The translations under genes and the position numbers were made by a program. This document shows, piece by piece, positions 1-11,449 of a DNA stretch of 64,000 nucleotides. The notes under the pieces are model-generated. The model worked only from the letters and a program-made list of their open reading frames with translations, did no database searches and was not told the DNA's origin. Source of the stretch: Symbiodinium natans (taxonomy: Eukaryota > Sar > Dinophyceae > Suessiales > Symbiodiniaceae); contig CAJNDS010000990.1 in the NCBI GenBank assembly GCA_905221605.1, positions 629,235 to 693,234 of the forward strand. The letters run 5' to 3'. Positions within the stretch are counted from its first letter, which is position 1, and the number at the start of each line of letters is the position of its first letter.

Positions 1-1
1 C

Positions 2-178
2 GTCGGTGTCCTTGGCACCGTCAACCTGCCCATGCTGGTCCCTACCATATTCTGCCCTTTCGGTGCATACATTGGGGACCCGGTCACGGGCTTCCAGTGC
101 TCCCAGGTCTTCGGTGGCTCCATCACAGCATTTTGCTGCAACTTTGACCTAATTACCGGAAAGAATGATTGCCGCTAG
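2..178 (+). CDS. 3' end of an unidentified Cys-rich protein gene (partial)
   Basis: The frame starting at base 2 is open from the window edge to a TAG at 176-178, giving 58 residues that continue upstream out of view. The peptide is hydrophobic at first (NLPMLVPTIFCPFGAYIG), then Cys-rich (five Cys in the last about 40 residues) and ends in KNDCR. Codons are GC-rich at the third position (GTC, ACC, GGC, TTC). I do not recognise the family. A secreted or membrane-associated Cys-rich tail is possible but is inference. It is the only CDS that meets a window edge, and it reads on the same strand as the exon islands further on. Confidence 0.5.
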   Translation, partial: VGVLGTVNLPMLVPTIFCPFGAYIGDPVTGFQCSQVFGGSITAFCCNFDLITGKNDCR

Positions 179-330
179 CGTCGTTTGCGTCGCTGACGGG
201 AGAAGAGCTCCCCGCAGCAATCCTGCCGGAGAGAGCAGCAGGGGAACCGCAAGGTTTGGAACAAAAGAAGCGCTTGCTGAGAAGAACATGGGGTAGCAGG
301 AATGTTCCGATTTGCTCCTGGGGCAGGTGG

Positions 331-400
331 GCCGATGTGGACCGATGTGGACCGATGTGGACCGATGTGGACCGATGTGGACCGATGTGGGCTGATGTGG
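331..400. repeat. 10-bp minisatellite, 7 copies
   Basis: Seven head-to-tail copies of a 10-mer, consensus ACCGATGTGG, with the first and last units diverged (GCC and GCT starts). As 10 is not a multiple of three, the array cycles through all frames and encodes the same decapeptide type (PMWTDVDRCG) in each. It lies about 150 bp past the stop of the first gene, probably in its 3' flank. Confidence 0.9.
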
Positions 401-644
401 GCTGAAGATCGTCCGATGGCTGGCAAGCGCAGGGCACAGAGCAGTGCGTTCCTGTGGACATTACACGACGAAGCTTGCATAGCATGGTACTTGAGAACTT
501 GGTAGAATCATCTTCCATCTTCTTGCTTGTTCTCCGCACTCCTATGCGCAGTGCTAGTCTTGATGCTGCCCTGAGACTTTCTCGCCGTGCACAGGACCTG
601 ATTAAACGCTTAGAAATCGGCAGTCCTTACAGTACTGCTGTTGA

Positions 645-1181
645 ATGAATGTGGTCGTGATTGCAAAAGTTGTTGCTCTTGTTGCATGGCTATTGATGAC
701 ACTATCGGATACAGTATCGTTCTTCGTACATTCGAAGCAGAGAGGCCTGACACCCGCCTCGACTCCATGTATTGTCGCTGCTTCTGTACTTCCGTGGCTT
801 ATGGATCTATGGTTAATACATTTTTTACTTCAAGATGTCATGTCCCAGACTATGTCGACGGGTGTCGCAGCTTCTAAAGGGGGTTCGCTTCCCCCACCCC
901 CTCACGCACCCACCCACAAGCATGCACGCGCACGCGCGCAGCTGCTTGGACTTGACCGGATCAACCCCGAAGCCCAAATCCCAGCCACAATCCTTGTCCC
1001 CGAAATTTTATTGTCATCTGTGTGGTGTGAACATATGTCTAGCACATCAGGGTCTGGCCGCAGCCGTGATTTGCCCTGGCTGGGAATTCCCGAGCTCATG
1101 TTGGGGCAGGTGCTGAGAGAGAAAAGCATCGTGTGGCACTCAGAGATATGTAGACCTACAGCTGAGACATCTCAAGACTGA
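645..1181 (+). CDS. hypothetical ORF, weak
   Basis: A 178-codon ATG-to-stop frame and the longest + strand frame in the first kilobases. Residues 1-25 and about 42-68 are hydrophobic (MNVVVIAKVVALVAWLLMTL and CIVAASVLPWLMDLWLIHFL), so a two-span membrane protein could be imagined. The C-terminal half is low in structure, with a run of Pro, His and Ala-Arg repeats that simply reflects local C-rich DNA. No domain is recognised and codon use is not clearly biased. A chance ORF in the 3' flank of the first gene is at least as likely. Confidence 0.15.
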   Translation: MNVVVIAKVVALVAWLLMTLSDTVSFFVHSKQRGLTPASTPCIVAASVLPWLMDLWLIHFLLQDVMSQTMSTGVAASKGGSLPPPPHAPTHKHARARAQLLGLDRINPEAQIPATILVPEILLSSVWCEHMSSTSGSGRSRDLPWLGIPELMLGQVLREKSIVWHSEICRPTAETSQD

Positions 1182-2160
1182 CCCAGCAAGAGACGAAAAG
1201 GCACTAAACTCACTAAACAGATTAATGATTGATTGATCTGTTTAGGAGTACAGTCGAAGACTGCAGTGATACGAACTGATGGCTTGAAAGCCTGAGTATG
1301 TCGGACATGCGAACAGTTCTTCGCTTCTTTCGTCCGATGATACCAAATTCTGGATAGTTCCCGAGAGGGGGTGGGGTGGGGCGGGGTGGTCATGAGACAC
1401 TGCAAAGTCTAGAACTCTCTGTTTCTGGGGTGTAAAGAGACTAGCATTCTGGATTGTTGAGGGGTTGCTAGTTGATTTGATCAAGTGAGGTGAGTGTTCG
1501 CGAAAGGAAAGGACGTGCAGGTCCCAGATAGAGAGTCAACATTCCCTGGCATATTACGCCCTGGCCACTTAATAGGAACTGAGCTTGGCTGATGTGCCTG
1601 TGGCGGCCCGGCCCCATAGTAGAATGTTTGCGAGGGCCACCACGCAACTCGAAAGCACAAAGCCCGTGGTCTGTGCAATGGCACAGCACTGCGTTCCGGC
1701 TGCTCCAATCAACCTGCTTGAATTCGCTGCATGCCTACACAGATGTCTTCATGCAGAGCAGACATCTCGGCGGATATGTCAAGCGCGACCAATATGAAAA
1801 TGGGCTTATGTCAGAAATCATGAGACATCATGTGGCCTGACTACCGATATCTGAGCATGCGGAGCTCATCCCAACCGTAAGACTCGTCTAAGGCTCTGGG
1901 CGTTTGCATTTACGCCTCAGAGTTTCCGGGTTCTCAATGCATTTGTTTTACACATGCGTCCCGTGTTTTTGAATCCTAGACTGGGGCACCTGTCTGGACA
2001 TTCTTTGTGTTTTTGGGACATTCTAAACATGCAGCGTCGGCGGCTGAGGCTCAAACACCTAAGTGTGCACCCACAGGGTCTTACACTTGCTGGTGACGCA
2101 CAGGGGTGACGCGTGGGGTGGGGAGGCGGGGGGAACCCCTGCCATGTCTACGTGGAGCAG
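1182..2160. other. no gene seen
   Basis: Unique-looking sequence without a convincing exon. It contains a short G-rich stretch at 1365-1390 and a few short frames with no coding character. Confidence 0.5.
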
Positions 2161-2213
2161 ATGGAGGCGCGGTCGCTTTCATTGCTCTCCCCCTCATCCC
2201 CGGAGGCCGCGAG
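2161..2213 (+). CDS. putative exon island 1
   Basis: Begins after CAG at 2158-2160 and ends at GAG|GTCTAC. The frame starting at 2161 gives MEARSLSLLSPSSPEAAR and also runs on both sides without a stop (CAT at 2143 to TGA at 2278-2280). Third positions are mostly G or C. No family is recognised. One of the weaker islands. Confidence 0.22.
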
Positions 2214-2521
2214 GTCTACGCCTCAAAATAACAATATGACGGGCCTGGACTTCACAAAAGAAAGGGCTCTTTTTGTGTGAAAAAGACCTCCATCACACTG
2301 AGTGGCGTAGGCTCAAAGATATACACCGTATAAGGTCCGGGCAAGGATGCTAATAGCCCTGGTGGCTGCCTGGCGGCCAAAGTGTTCTGGATCATGCATG
2401 AACGTTATTGGACAGCAGACTCCGACGCCTTGAACCCTTAAACCTTAGGATGCAAGGTCTGCTCGTAATGAAGATGAAAGAGATTTGAAGATACCCTATG
2501 TTGGGAGTGATGCGCGTGAAG

Positions 2522-2713
2522 CCCCTAAACCCCTAAACCCCCTAAACCCCCTAAACCCCTAAACCCCTAAACCCCTAAACCCCTAAACCCCTAAACCCCT
2601 AAACCCCTAAACCCCTAAACCCCTCAACCCCTCAACCCCTAAACCCCTAAACCCCTAAACCCCTAAACCCCTAAACCCCTAAACCGCCTAAACCGCCTAA
2701 ACCGCCTAAACCC
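2522..2713. repeat. interstitial telomere-like array, 8-mer CCCCTAAA subtype
   Basis: About 190 bp of tandem CCCCTAAA (one C more than the canonical CCCTAAA). At the right end the unit changes to CCGCCTAAA. The uniform non-canonical unit suggests local expansion of a variant rather than capture of a true telomere. Confidence 0.9.
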
Positions 2714-3323
2714 CCCGAAACCTTTCAACCCTAAGTCTCGAGTCTTCAACTCCTAAGTCCCCCAGCCCGAGCTGCTGCGCAGGTCTGCCGTCGCAGCCCT
2801 CTTTTTGGTTTTGGTGCCCAGCGCCGACTGTTCGTGGGGAGTGACGTGCCCGGGCTTGAGAGAGTCAAAAAACCTGAATCCCTAAACCCGTTGAGGGCTT
2901 AGGTTTTAGGGTCGGGGTTTCGGGTTCGGGAGCGTCCTGGAAAGCCTGAGAACCCGAGACCGCCTCAGAACACCTAAAGACCAGCTAAGGCCCTATAGTT
3001 CAGACGAAGACGAGGAAGAATCATGCTAATATCGGTTCTGAGTACTAGCAGTCCTTCTTTGTAAGAAGTCCATATGGGGGGCTGGGATCGACCAGGATCG
3101 ACGTCGCCGGAAGGCAACGGATGCTGACCCAGCGGATGTCAAAGGACCGAGGGGAGCCCCGTAGGGATGCTTGTTGTAGCATGGGAACAGGGGGGAACAG
3201 TGGGGGAGATGTGAGGGGGCGACCGAAGTTTCAAGCCTGACGTGGCTTTGCCAAAGCTGGCAGCCACTTGTTCATTTCTGGTTCTTGGGTACGGTGTCAT
3301 GGTTAGGGATACAGGTGAAGCGC

Positions 3324-3460
3324 AGAGAGAGAGAGAGAGACAGAGAGAGCGCGCGAGCGAGCGAGCCAGAGAGAGAGAGACAGAGGGAGGGGGAGAGCGA
3401 GCGAGAGACGTCCTGAAAGCAAGCACGGGAAGAGGCGTGAGAGAGAGAGCGAGAGAGACA
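3324..3460. repeat. GA-rich microsatellite
   Basis: Imperfect (GA)n with GAGC interruptions. It creates Arg/Glu-rich (+) and Ser/Leu-rich (-) shadow frames that are not genes. Confidence 0.9.
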
Positions 3461-3597
3461 CATGGATAGCTACTTCTATACACATGGACTGTGGAAGCGT
3501 CCTCTCTTCGGGGCCCCGCCGGTTGTGGTTGTGAACATCTCAATGGGCCCCTGTACTGGAGATTGAAGATGCCCGGGAAATTTTCTCGGGACATCAT

Positions 3598-3652
3598 CCC
3601 TAAACCCTAAACCCTAAACCCCTAAACCCCTATACCCCTTAACCCTAAACCC
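3598..3652. repeat. telomere-like CCCTAAA tract
   Basis: Short mixed array of CCCTAAA and CCCCTAAA units with a CCCCTATA variant. Confidence 0.85.
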
Positions 3653-4117
3653 TCTTTATTTGGGGCCCGGGTTGGTTGAGATTCTCAATTCGCCGATAGA
3701 GACTCTCGATCGGCCATCAATCTAACTGCGAAAGCTTCTCGGCCTCGCTCGTACTGATAACCGTAAGGCACACAAATGCATATAAACAAACTGTTTCAGC
3801 ACTTCGCTCTGGGCATCTTTCGGGGTGAGCCTATTGAAAATCAGTGCGCTTCATTGCGAAGAAGCCCAGCTCTCAGGGATCTTGTTCTGGGCTTGGTGTT
3901 TCTGCAGAGTTTGTAGGGAGAAAGGAGGAGTGAAACTCCACAAGACCCCGAACCCTAAACCCCAAACCCCCAAACCCCAAGCCCGAAACCCTAAACCTTA
4001 AATCCCTGAAGGCCGTATAGGCCCTAAATGGCCTCGTTCTGATGGCCAGGAGTTCCTCTTGGTTTCACTAGGCCTGGATCCCGAAGGGAACAAGGCCAGA
4101 ATGAAGCCCAGCCTGTG

Positions 4118-4170
4118 TTAGGGTTTAGGGTTTAGGGTTTAGGGTTTCGGGTTTAGGCTTTAGGTTTTAG
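4118..4170. repeat. telomere-like TTTAGGG tract
   Basis: Four near-perfect TTTAGGG units followed by diverged TTTAGGC and TTTAGGT units. Confidence 0.85.
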
Positions 4171-6179
4171 GTGGGGAGGGGTTAGCATTCAGGGTGGATG
4201 GGTTTAGGGCTTCGGGCGGAACCATAACAAAGCCCCCTTGAGTCCCTCCAAGTCTCCCTTCTTCCAGGCTTGCACGTGGCTTCGTGTGCTTTAGGCAGCT
4301 TTCTTCGTACGGGCCCTCTTTCATGTACCATCCGGATCCGGGGTTTGTGTACCTTCTGCTTTCTGCTGACTCCAGCGAGCCACAAGCCCGCAAGTACTGT
4401 AATCAGTCTCCGGTACGACCCAAGCTATAACTTGATGCGACTCAAACCACAGCTTTGAGCCCGCCACCCGCACTGAGTGGATTCCAACCCCTACATAAAC
4501 GCCCCAAAGCCCCTCAGCCACGAAGAGTCTCCTCAGCTCCTAGCTGTTTTTACGGCCAGGGCTGAAACCCCTAAGATTTTCAAGGCCCCTGAAGCCAAAA
4601 ACCCCTACACCCGGAAGGTCCGGGAGGATTTCTGGGGGTCTTAAGCCAGGGATTTGAGGGGTTCAGGGTTAACTTGAGCCTTTTTTGGGGGGGTTTTGAA
4701 GGGCTTGTCGCCGGGCTTTTCTGCTTTTTTGTGTGCATGGGAGCCGAGGATGGGTAGCATCAACTTGTTCAACGTCTCCTTGAACGCACTCATCAACGGC
4801 AATCCGGACCCCCCTCCCCCCCCTCCCCCGCCCCTCATGCTCTTCTTCCTTTCTCAAGAGCTGGCTTGGTGTTTCGGCTGCCCTCTTTTTAGGCGGGTTT
4901 GGAGGGCAAATCACCAACAGACCCCGAACACCAACGTCAGTACTCAATCAAGCGATTTCCGTGGCATCCAGACCCTTCCTTTATGTATATCCGTATATAC
5001 GGTAGTTACAATTCCAGGGTTTGTGAGTACCGCAAACTTGCCAAAAGGTCCAAAGCCCGCAAAAAGCTCTGAATGGCTTTCAGCAAGCCCCCAAAAAGGT
5101 TCCTTGCCCCCCTCCCCCCCCACCCCTTTGTCGGGTTCTGAGGGGGGATGCAAGTCTGAAACCCTCAAACCCTAAACTCTTAAACCTGAACAGCCCTTAG
5201 TCAGTGTTCCAGGAGGCCGGGGGCTTCGGGGTTGGACTTCCCGGCTTGGGGGGGGAGAGTAAGGGGGTACCCTGGCACAGAGTAACTCAAGAAACACCAG
5301 CAACAGCAACAGACATGACAGCCGTGACGACGTCGGCCAACAACGACAAGACGACCACCAACATGTAATAGCATCCTCTGCGTGTGCAGCGTGCAGCGGA
5401 AAGAGGCAAACGAGGCCAACAAAGGCCGCAAACCCCCCACTTCTGTGGGTTTGTCCAATGCACTTGGGGCTTCGACCATAGGCCTTATGTGTGCCTCCAA
5501 CGTAGGTCTTCCGGATTGCTACCGCGCAGTGTTACCGCGCAGTCGTAAGAGCACTCCAAGAGGACCTCAACATCTTCGGCGCCCAGTCAGATCTTGTTCG
5601 CACCGCCTTCCAAGGCTCAGGGGGCTTAGGCTCTCGGTGCTTAAGGCTTAGAGGACCCCCACCCCCAGCCCTATTGCTTTGGTTTGGGGTGTCATTCTGT
5701 TTTGGGCTATGCAGAGGGCTGTTGTGTATCAGAGTGTGGGGCGTGGCTATCAAGAGTTGGAGGCCGGTGGTGAGTGGAAAAGAAACCTCGAAGAAGAGAA
5801 CAAGTTGCGGGGCCCTTTGCTTAGCTTGTGTCTACAGATGAAGCCTAGCCAACCAGGAGAGGCCCAACGGCACTCGAGAGTCTTCATGGACAAAAAGCGA
5901 TCGAAAGTCTTGCCAGAAGCAAACGCTCTGGAATTTTGTCGCTCCTCTCTGCAACGTGCCCAGCCTCATTGTGCAAATGAAAGACTGCAAGCAGCACCAG
6001 AACTCTTGAGTGCAGTGGCAACACAAGACGGAAGCTTTCTGACATTGTGGACTTAAAGCATTCGATCCCCTTCCCAGATAAAGCCCTAAAGAGCCCTTAA
6101 CAAAGCTATGCTTGAGCTTATTTTGGGTCGGGGTAGTGTGTTAGGGTATTTGCGAGCTTTGGCTCCACTGTCCTTGCAG

Positions 6180-6276
6180 GTGTCGTGGACTTGTGGGGGC
6201 CATTTGCCCAGCTGCTCATTGACAATGTCGATGGAGTCCGCGACGGCTTTGGCAACGCCGCCGCGGCGGCGATCAG
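6180..6276 (+). CDS. putative exon island 2
   Basis: Preceded by a pyrimidine-bearing acceptor (ctgtccttgcag) and read in the frame with VAL GTC at 6182: VVDLWGPFAQLLIDNVDGVR followed by DGFGN and an Ala run. The frame stops about 25 bases past the suggested end at GATCAG|GGG. The antisense frame is also open, so strand rests on the acceptor, the GC-rich third positions and agreement with the other islands. A hairpin element follows at 6312. Confidence 0.42.
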
Positions 6277-6311
6277 GGGAACTTGGGTCCCCCTTAGATA
6301 AACCCCTTCTA

Positions 6312-6349
6312 TTGGGATGTTCCCCCTTATATAGGGGGGAACATCCCAA
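6312..6349. mobile_element. minimal hairpin (MITE-like) copy
   Basis: A 38-bp near-perfect palindrome: the left arm TTGGGATGTTCCCCC and its reverse complement enclose a short TTATATA centre. The arms match the ends of the other hairpin copies, so this is the family reduced to its termini. Confidence 0.7.
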
Positions 6350-6701
6350 CCCTTCTACCTCATTGGCAGGCCTGAATCCTAGCAAAAGGTGGGTGGGCCA
6401 GACTCCTCTGGCACGGATAATGGGGTTGGAGTGTCCTACACATTCTCAAACCTACACCCTCAACACAAAACTCTGCACCCTGAACCTCTACGCCCAGGGA
6501 GTCGAACTTCAGGTTTAGGGTTCAGCCTCCAAAACCCCCCTAAGCTGTAAAACCAAAGCCCGAGTTCAAGAGTGGCTTGCCACTCCCCCTTTTGGGCTTT
6601 GGGGGTTTCGGACCCCCAACAACCTCAATCTGGGTCGGGAAAGGAATTCCTAGGCCGTTCTTTTCACCCTACACCCTAGACCCCGAAACCCCAATCTTGA
6701 G

Positions 6702-6765
6702 GTGGACGTGGCTGTGCTAGACGCGGTTGCGGCGGGGAACGTCCCGCTGCTGGCGTCTCGTCGAG
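6702..6765 (+). CDS. putative exon island 3
   Basis: Acceptor TTGAG at 6697-6701 and donor CGAG|GTTTC at 6766. The 64-bp exon reads VDVAVLDAVAAGNVPLLASR, amphipathic and GC3-rich. The frame stays open a little beyond the donor (GFWYLTPEF). CCCTAAA-type sequence precedes it. No family recognised. Confidence 0.45.
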
Positions 6766-7081
6766 GTTTCTGGTACCTGACGCCTGAATTCCCTAAACCC
6801 GGAAGCCTGAGTCTCCCAACCTGGGTTTCAGAGCTCTATCTTTTTTTTTGGTTTAGGGTTTAGGTTTAGGGTTTTGGGTTTACGGTTTAGGGGTGAGGGT
6901 CAGAGAGCGGGTTGGTGGAGTTCCACGACCCTGGAGCCCAGGTGCAGTCGAACGTGTGCGTCGGCAGGCGCGAAACTCCGAAGCCCTAACGACACCCTGA
7001 ACTCCCCCCGAAACCCTCAAAATCCCAAGCCCTCAGCCCTTTGAATCCCGAAGCCCTCGAAACCTCGGCTTGCTGTGCCAG

Positions 7082-7135
7082 GTTGGTAGATGCCGCGAAG
7101 AGTGCCGGCACCCAGACGATGCCCGTCCAGTATCA
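7082..7135 (+). CDS. putative exon island 4
   Basis: Starts after GTGCCAG and ends at a consensus donor (TATCA|GTAAGAG). The frame reads LVDAAKSAGTQTMPVQYQ. If the donor is not used, a TAA follows at 7137-7139. A long C-rich CCCTAAA-like stretch with suitable pyrimidines lies directly upstream (about 6985-7070). One of the better-bounded islands. Confidence 0.42.
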
Positions 7136-7139
7136 GTAA

Positions 7140-8701
7140 GAGAAGCACGTAAAAGCCTAAACCTTGAGACCCTGCTACAGGGCTTATGTGGGTGTTTTTT
7201 TTGCGGTAGCTCTTGTCTAGAGGGCGCGCACCTGGCAGGGGTCGTCGAGCTTCTCAGGTCTCAGGGGTTTTTGAGGGCCTTAGAGCTTTCGGGATCTTGA
7301 GTGTTCAAGGTTCAGGGTTCAGAGGTATGAATGGCTGAGGAGGGAGCGCAGACTCCGGGACAGGTGTCGGGCGGAGCCTGGTTTTGGTGGCACTGTGGCA
7401 CTGTGACCCAGGAACGGGCTTGTCGTCGACACTGCCGGGCGTCAGCGGATGCTTATCCAACGGATACTGGGCAAGCACCTCCCTTGCTAAGTCAACGAAA
7501 CCTCATCAATGAAATTGGTGACATGTGATGGCACATTGTTACAAAAGGTTTGTATCCAGTCCCCATCCAAACAAGAAGCTCAACAAGGTGTCACTTTACC
7601 ACAAAACTCCCAGGCACCCCAAGCCCCAGACCCCGAAACCAGCCAGCCACACCTCTTTCTTTTACTGGGCAAAAGCTCCGTGCCCCCAGGATGTGCAAGG
7701 AGTCCTTCCTCATCGCCTCAGGTGCCCTGAAGCCTTGAAACTCCTGCCTAAACCCCGTAGAGTCCCCCTGAGCCCTGAACCCCTCAACCCCGAAGAGTCC
7801 CTAAATCCTAAGCTGTCTTCGACGGCAATGAGCCCCTAAGCCACTTACATCCTCAAGCTCGGGTCCGAATCGGCGGGCTGTGGTGCCATTCGTAGAACTT
7901 GCAAAGCTTGCAAGCAACGACTCTCGATCATTCCTTCCTTCTGATCGGTGTGACAAGGATCTCTGTTGTGTTCTTTCTGAATAACCTCACATGAGACCAA
8001 AGCTCAGAGAACTTTACAAGTAGGCTTCTTCGCACCTCTCGACTCCAGGCGTGAGCGTCTCCACCAACGTCGGGCTCCTCAAGAGCAACGAGACGCTTGA
8101 GCCAATAGCTATCCACTCCTTATCGTCATCAGAGTTCCAGTTAGCATTAATGATAAGTACTGTGCTTCAATTATGATTATAATGTGTTCGATGTCAGTAC
8201 GTAATGAAGGTTCCGCGGCTGAGGATATGCCGCGAACGCTGAGTCCTGAGGTTTTTGGGGTTTGGTTCTCACGTCTGCTCGTAAGGCAGTTGCAGGAAGC
8301 AAGAGGATGAACCGGTGGAGAAGAAAAGTCAGAAGACACGCATTGCAATTATTTGTGCCTGAGAGTACCTTGCCTGGACACAGTACCCAAAAAGCGAGGG
8401 TTCCCACCCGGGCCTGGAACCCGAAGAACCCCGGTTTAGGGTTCACTCGTCCTCTTTCCCCACAGGAGCTGCGGAGCTAAGGGCCGATCCGTAAACAACC
8501 CCGCTCAAACCCTGAAGCCCCGAAGAGCGAGAAGCCCTAGACCGGGTCAACCCCGACAAGGCTTCGGAGTGAAGGCTCTTGTCGTCCCGAAAAGCAAATC
8601 AGATCTTTTCGCCCACACATGGCCTCAGTACAGCAATCTGGTCGACAAAGAAGGGTACCCCGAAACTCTAAACCTTAACCTTTAAAGGAAGCCGGGCCCA
8701 G
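7140..8701. other. spacer, no convincing gene
   Basis: Degenerate CCCTGAA/CCCTAAA sequence at 7700-7830 and 8495-8560, and unique sequence around 7850-8350. Several short frames overlap one another with no GC3 signal. A possible but weak frame at about 8588-8650 (DLFAHTWPQYSNLVDKEG) was not promoted to an exon. Confidence 0.45.
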
Positions 8702-8792
8702 GAATCTTTTCGCCACGTCCCACGAGGGCATCATTCTCGGCGCGCGCTGGGCAGGCCGCGCCACTCTCTCCATGTCATGTCGGACCCGCCAG
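8702..8792 (+). CDS. putative exon island 5
   Basis: Begins after GGGCCCAG. The frame from 8703 gives NLFATSHEGIILGARWAGRA and continues TLSMSCRTRQ, with GC-rich third positions. The right boundary is uncertain (CGCCAG|CCCC). It carries a Gly/Ala-rich amphipathic stretch. No family recognised. Confidence 0.38.
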
Positions 8793-10196
8793 CCCCAAGC
8801 AGATGTTCCTCCCAGATTCGCAATGGGGGGTAGGAGGGAATCTTGTTCCCCGCATTTCCCCGCTATGGTCCCTATTCATGGGATATAGGGCACCTAATTC
8901 CCAAGATCCCTATGAACGCCGAGTCAGGATGCGCATGGGGTTTCTAGACTCCAGAGCACGAAGCCCTATAGTCACTGCAGCGGGCACGGAGCCTCAAAAA
9001 AACTCCACGTAAAGGGTTGACACTGCAATCCCCAAACTCTGACCACCCTGAACACTAGACACTAAATTCCTCCAGTCCTTTGAGCTGCAGTAGAAGCTTT
9101 AGACTACAAGCCCCTGAAAGGACTCAGGGGGGGATTGGGGTTTAGGTTTCAAACGGGTCCCCTTATGTGAGCCTGAAGCACAAGGTCCGGGTTTAGGATG
9201 CGCTTGAATTCGAAACCCTCAGCCCCTAAACCCTTGGAGGTTGATACTTTGAACCCTTCGGGCCGCCTCTCAAAACCCTGGCTCTCTCTTTGAGAGCGGT
9301 CCCAGAACTCTTGTTGCAGCTAGGAGTTCAGGAGTTTGGGGGGGGCTTTTGGGTTTTTGGAGCCGTGGGGCGAAAGGTTACCTCAGAATTTTGTTCGACT
9401 CCGGGCTTGGTGCAGTTTCAACTCCCCCAGAAACTGAGATCCTACCTCGGGATGTTCTTCCCCTGACACTAAGAATCCTTAATGGGGATTATAGTAGCAG
9501 CATCCCCATTAAGGACCGTAAGTCCAAAGGGAAACATCCCAGATCCTACCCACTAAACCCCTGCATGGTTCATCCTGCAGGCGTGAGTACCCTCAACAAG
9601 ATGTGCACCCTCCATCAGATGAGGGAGGTGCGCTGAGGGGTTCCCACAGAGGCCTCAGGCCTTTTGGGTGTTGGGCTTGGGGTTTCGAGTTCCCGCGGTC
9701 CCCCCTACACAAGGACGTTGTGAAGGGTTCTGATATATTTTTGGGGTGAATGGCAGGGCTTTTAGGGTTCATGTCCAGAGGGTCAGTTCCCCCACCTGGT
9801 GCGATCGAAACGGTCTGCGACTGGCTGGAGCCCCAAACAGTAAAGCTAGCACCCTGAACCCGAAATTCTTAAACGCGTATCGTGGGGGAGGTCGTCGTGG
9901 CTTTTGGGTTGATGGCCCATCGGTTTTGGTTTAGGGTTAGGGTTTAGGTGAGTACAAGGGCCACAAGGACTTGCATACAACACCCCTAACCCGAAACCGT
10001 ATGCCGTGAACCCTAAAGTTTGAAGTGAGAAGACCCACACTTTAGCAGGGTGAGCAGCAAAGCCCGCGACATATCTTACTGCATACGCATCCCCCAAGAA
10101 TTTAAGGTATGCTTTTGTAATGAAGGGTACCCTGAACCCCAAAAGCTCCATAAGTCCTTAACCGTGTCACCTTGGCCCCAAACCCTGAGAGCCGCA
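8793..10196. other. spacer with one hairpin element
   Basis: Apart from the hairpin at 9449-9541 it holds degenerate telomere-like tracts (9130-9240, 9925-10015) and short frames with no coding character. Confidence 0.5.
9449..9541. mobile_element. hairpin (MITE-like) copy
   Basis: Ends GGGATGTTCTTCCCC and GGGAAACATCCC are inverted. An inner inverted pair (AATGGGGAT / ATCCCCATT at 9481-9510) gives a nested stem around TATAGTAGCAGC. No coding capacity. Same terminal motif as the copies at 19108 and 30499. Confidence 0.75.
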
Positions 10197-10287
10197 ATGA
10201 GACAGCTCGAGGTCTCATACAACTTCGGCCTCTTTCGCCCGCTCATCAACCAGATTTTGAACGCGCAGTCTGTTGCCGAGACGCTCG
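10197..10287 (+). CDS. putative exon island 6
   Basis: The frame from ATG at 10197 reads MRQLEVSYNFGLFRPLINQI then LNAQSVAETLG. An alternative acceptor is GAGACAG at 10199-10205. Codons are strongly GC3-biased (CTC, GTC, TAC, AAC, TTC). The right boundary is unclear (CTCG|GAAG). CCCTAAA-like sequence is present on both sides. No family recognised. Confidence 0.45.
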
Positions 10288-11370
10288 GAAGCACTACGCC
10301 CTTAAACCCTGAACCCTTCAGAAGCCCCACACCCCTAAGTTTCTCAATATGCCCCCCGAGGCTGCAGCCCCCGAAGGCTTTTCGGGGTTCAGGGCCCTCA
10401 GGCTGAGAGGCCGGGCCCTACCCACTGAGGGTTCTTTGTCCCCAAAGGCCTTAAGACTCCGACCCGAAGGCCCTCGAGCCTGATTTTCAAAACCCCTGTG
10501 AGTTCTTGAACTCAAGCCCTAAGTTCCCTAAGCCCTAAGCCCTAAGCCCTAGAAATCCTGAACAACGCCCTGCACCTTCAACACAAACCTTCCATGCAGG
10601 GCGCTGCAAGTGGCGCTCGAGCTCTCGCCGCAGATCGCCGAGAGGAGCCGTGAAGACTGTCTCGTCGTTTTTTTTGGGGGGGAACCCATGGGCCCATATG
10701 GGTTTTTGCCTGGGGTATAGGGGTTGGGGCTTGGGTTTTGCCTTGTCTGAGCTCTTGGGTTGAAGGCTCGGGTTCAGGGAAGTGTGTACACATGGTCGGA
10801 ACTGCCTACGACCTTAGTTCATACTCTACAGTAAGCCCTGAACGCTGGGGCCTGGTTGCTGAAGAGCAGATCATGCGCCGGCTCGCTAAAAAATGGTCAC
10901 TCTTTGGTATTTCCATGTTATTACGGAGCCGTTTCTTTTTTCAGCTCATGATCTACAGAGGCCATCCGATCTGGGTTGCTTCTCAGGAACAGACGTCAAG
11001 CGACCAGCAGAGTTATGTTTTACTGACCCCCGTAGAATGGCAACCATGACTGAACTTCCTTGACATGTACTCTGGTTGGCAGGGTTGTAAACCCTAAACC
11101 TGAAATTCCCACCCGTCCTGCTTGGGCCGCACCCACCCCTTCGCTGGGCAGACAAAAAAAAAGCGGGTGGACAATGCCTCGTCACCACAGCTTCAGGGAC
11201 CTCTGGCCTTCTCAGCCTGGCGTTGGCCGCCTGAAATGGCGTGGGGGTGGGATAGGATAAAGGTATAGATCTTTCGGGACAGAGCTGCGCGCTTTCCAGC
11301 CCAGCCTTCGCAGCTTTTTTGCTCCATCACTCAACCCCAAACTCTAAACCCTCAACCCAAAACCCTCCAG
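10288..11370. other. spacer, no convincing gene
   Basis: Degenerate CCCTAAA sequence (10300-10560) and G-rich TTTAGGG-like sequence (10700-10760). A frame near 10855-10915 (EEQIMRRLAKKWSLF) could be another exon, but boundaries and third-position bias are poor. Confidence 0.4.
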
Positions 11371-11449
11371 GAGCGGCCCTCTCTTCGGAGCGATGGTGGC
11401 GGCTGTGTCGCTGTACGTGAATGACCCAGGCGTGGACTTGGGGAGGAAG
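11371..11449 (+). CDS. putative exon island 7
   Basis: Follows a C-rich CCCTAAA-like stretch ending in ACCCTCCAG. The frame at 11372 reads SGPLFGAMVAAVSLYVNDPG and VDLGRK, with a short hydrophobic helix. A GA donor (GGGGAG|GAAG) or the AAG at 11449 could end it. No family recognised. Confidence 0.42.

Larger units (their letters stand above)
2714..6179. other. spacer without a convincing gene
   Basis: Holds degenerate CCCTAAA tracts (3598-3652, 3949-4001), a TTTAGGG tract (4118-4170), a GA microsatellite (3324-3460) and a low-complexity stretch at about 5290-5370 of AC/GAC-rich triplets. The frames there (for example TDMTAVTTSANNDKTTT) are too simple to call. A motif at 3044-3058 matches the inner part of the hairpin family described below and may be a remnant. 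Confidence 0.5.

Noticed and set aside
325-405. CRISPR-like short repeats
   Set aside because: Units are directly adjacent with no spacers; it is a minisatellite.
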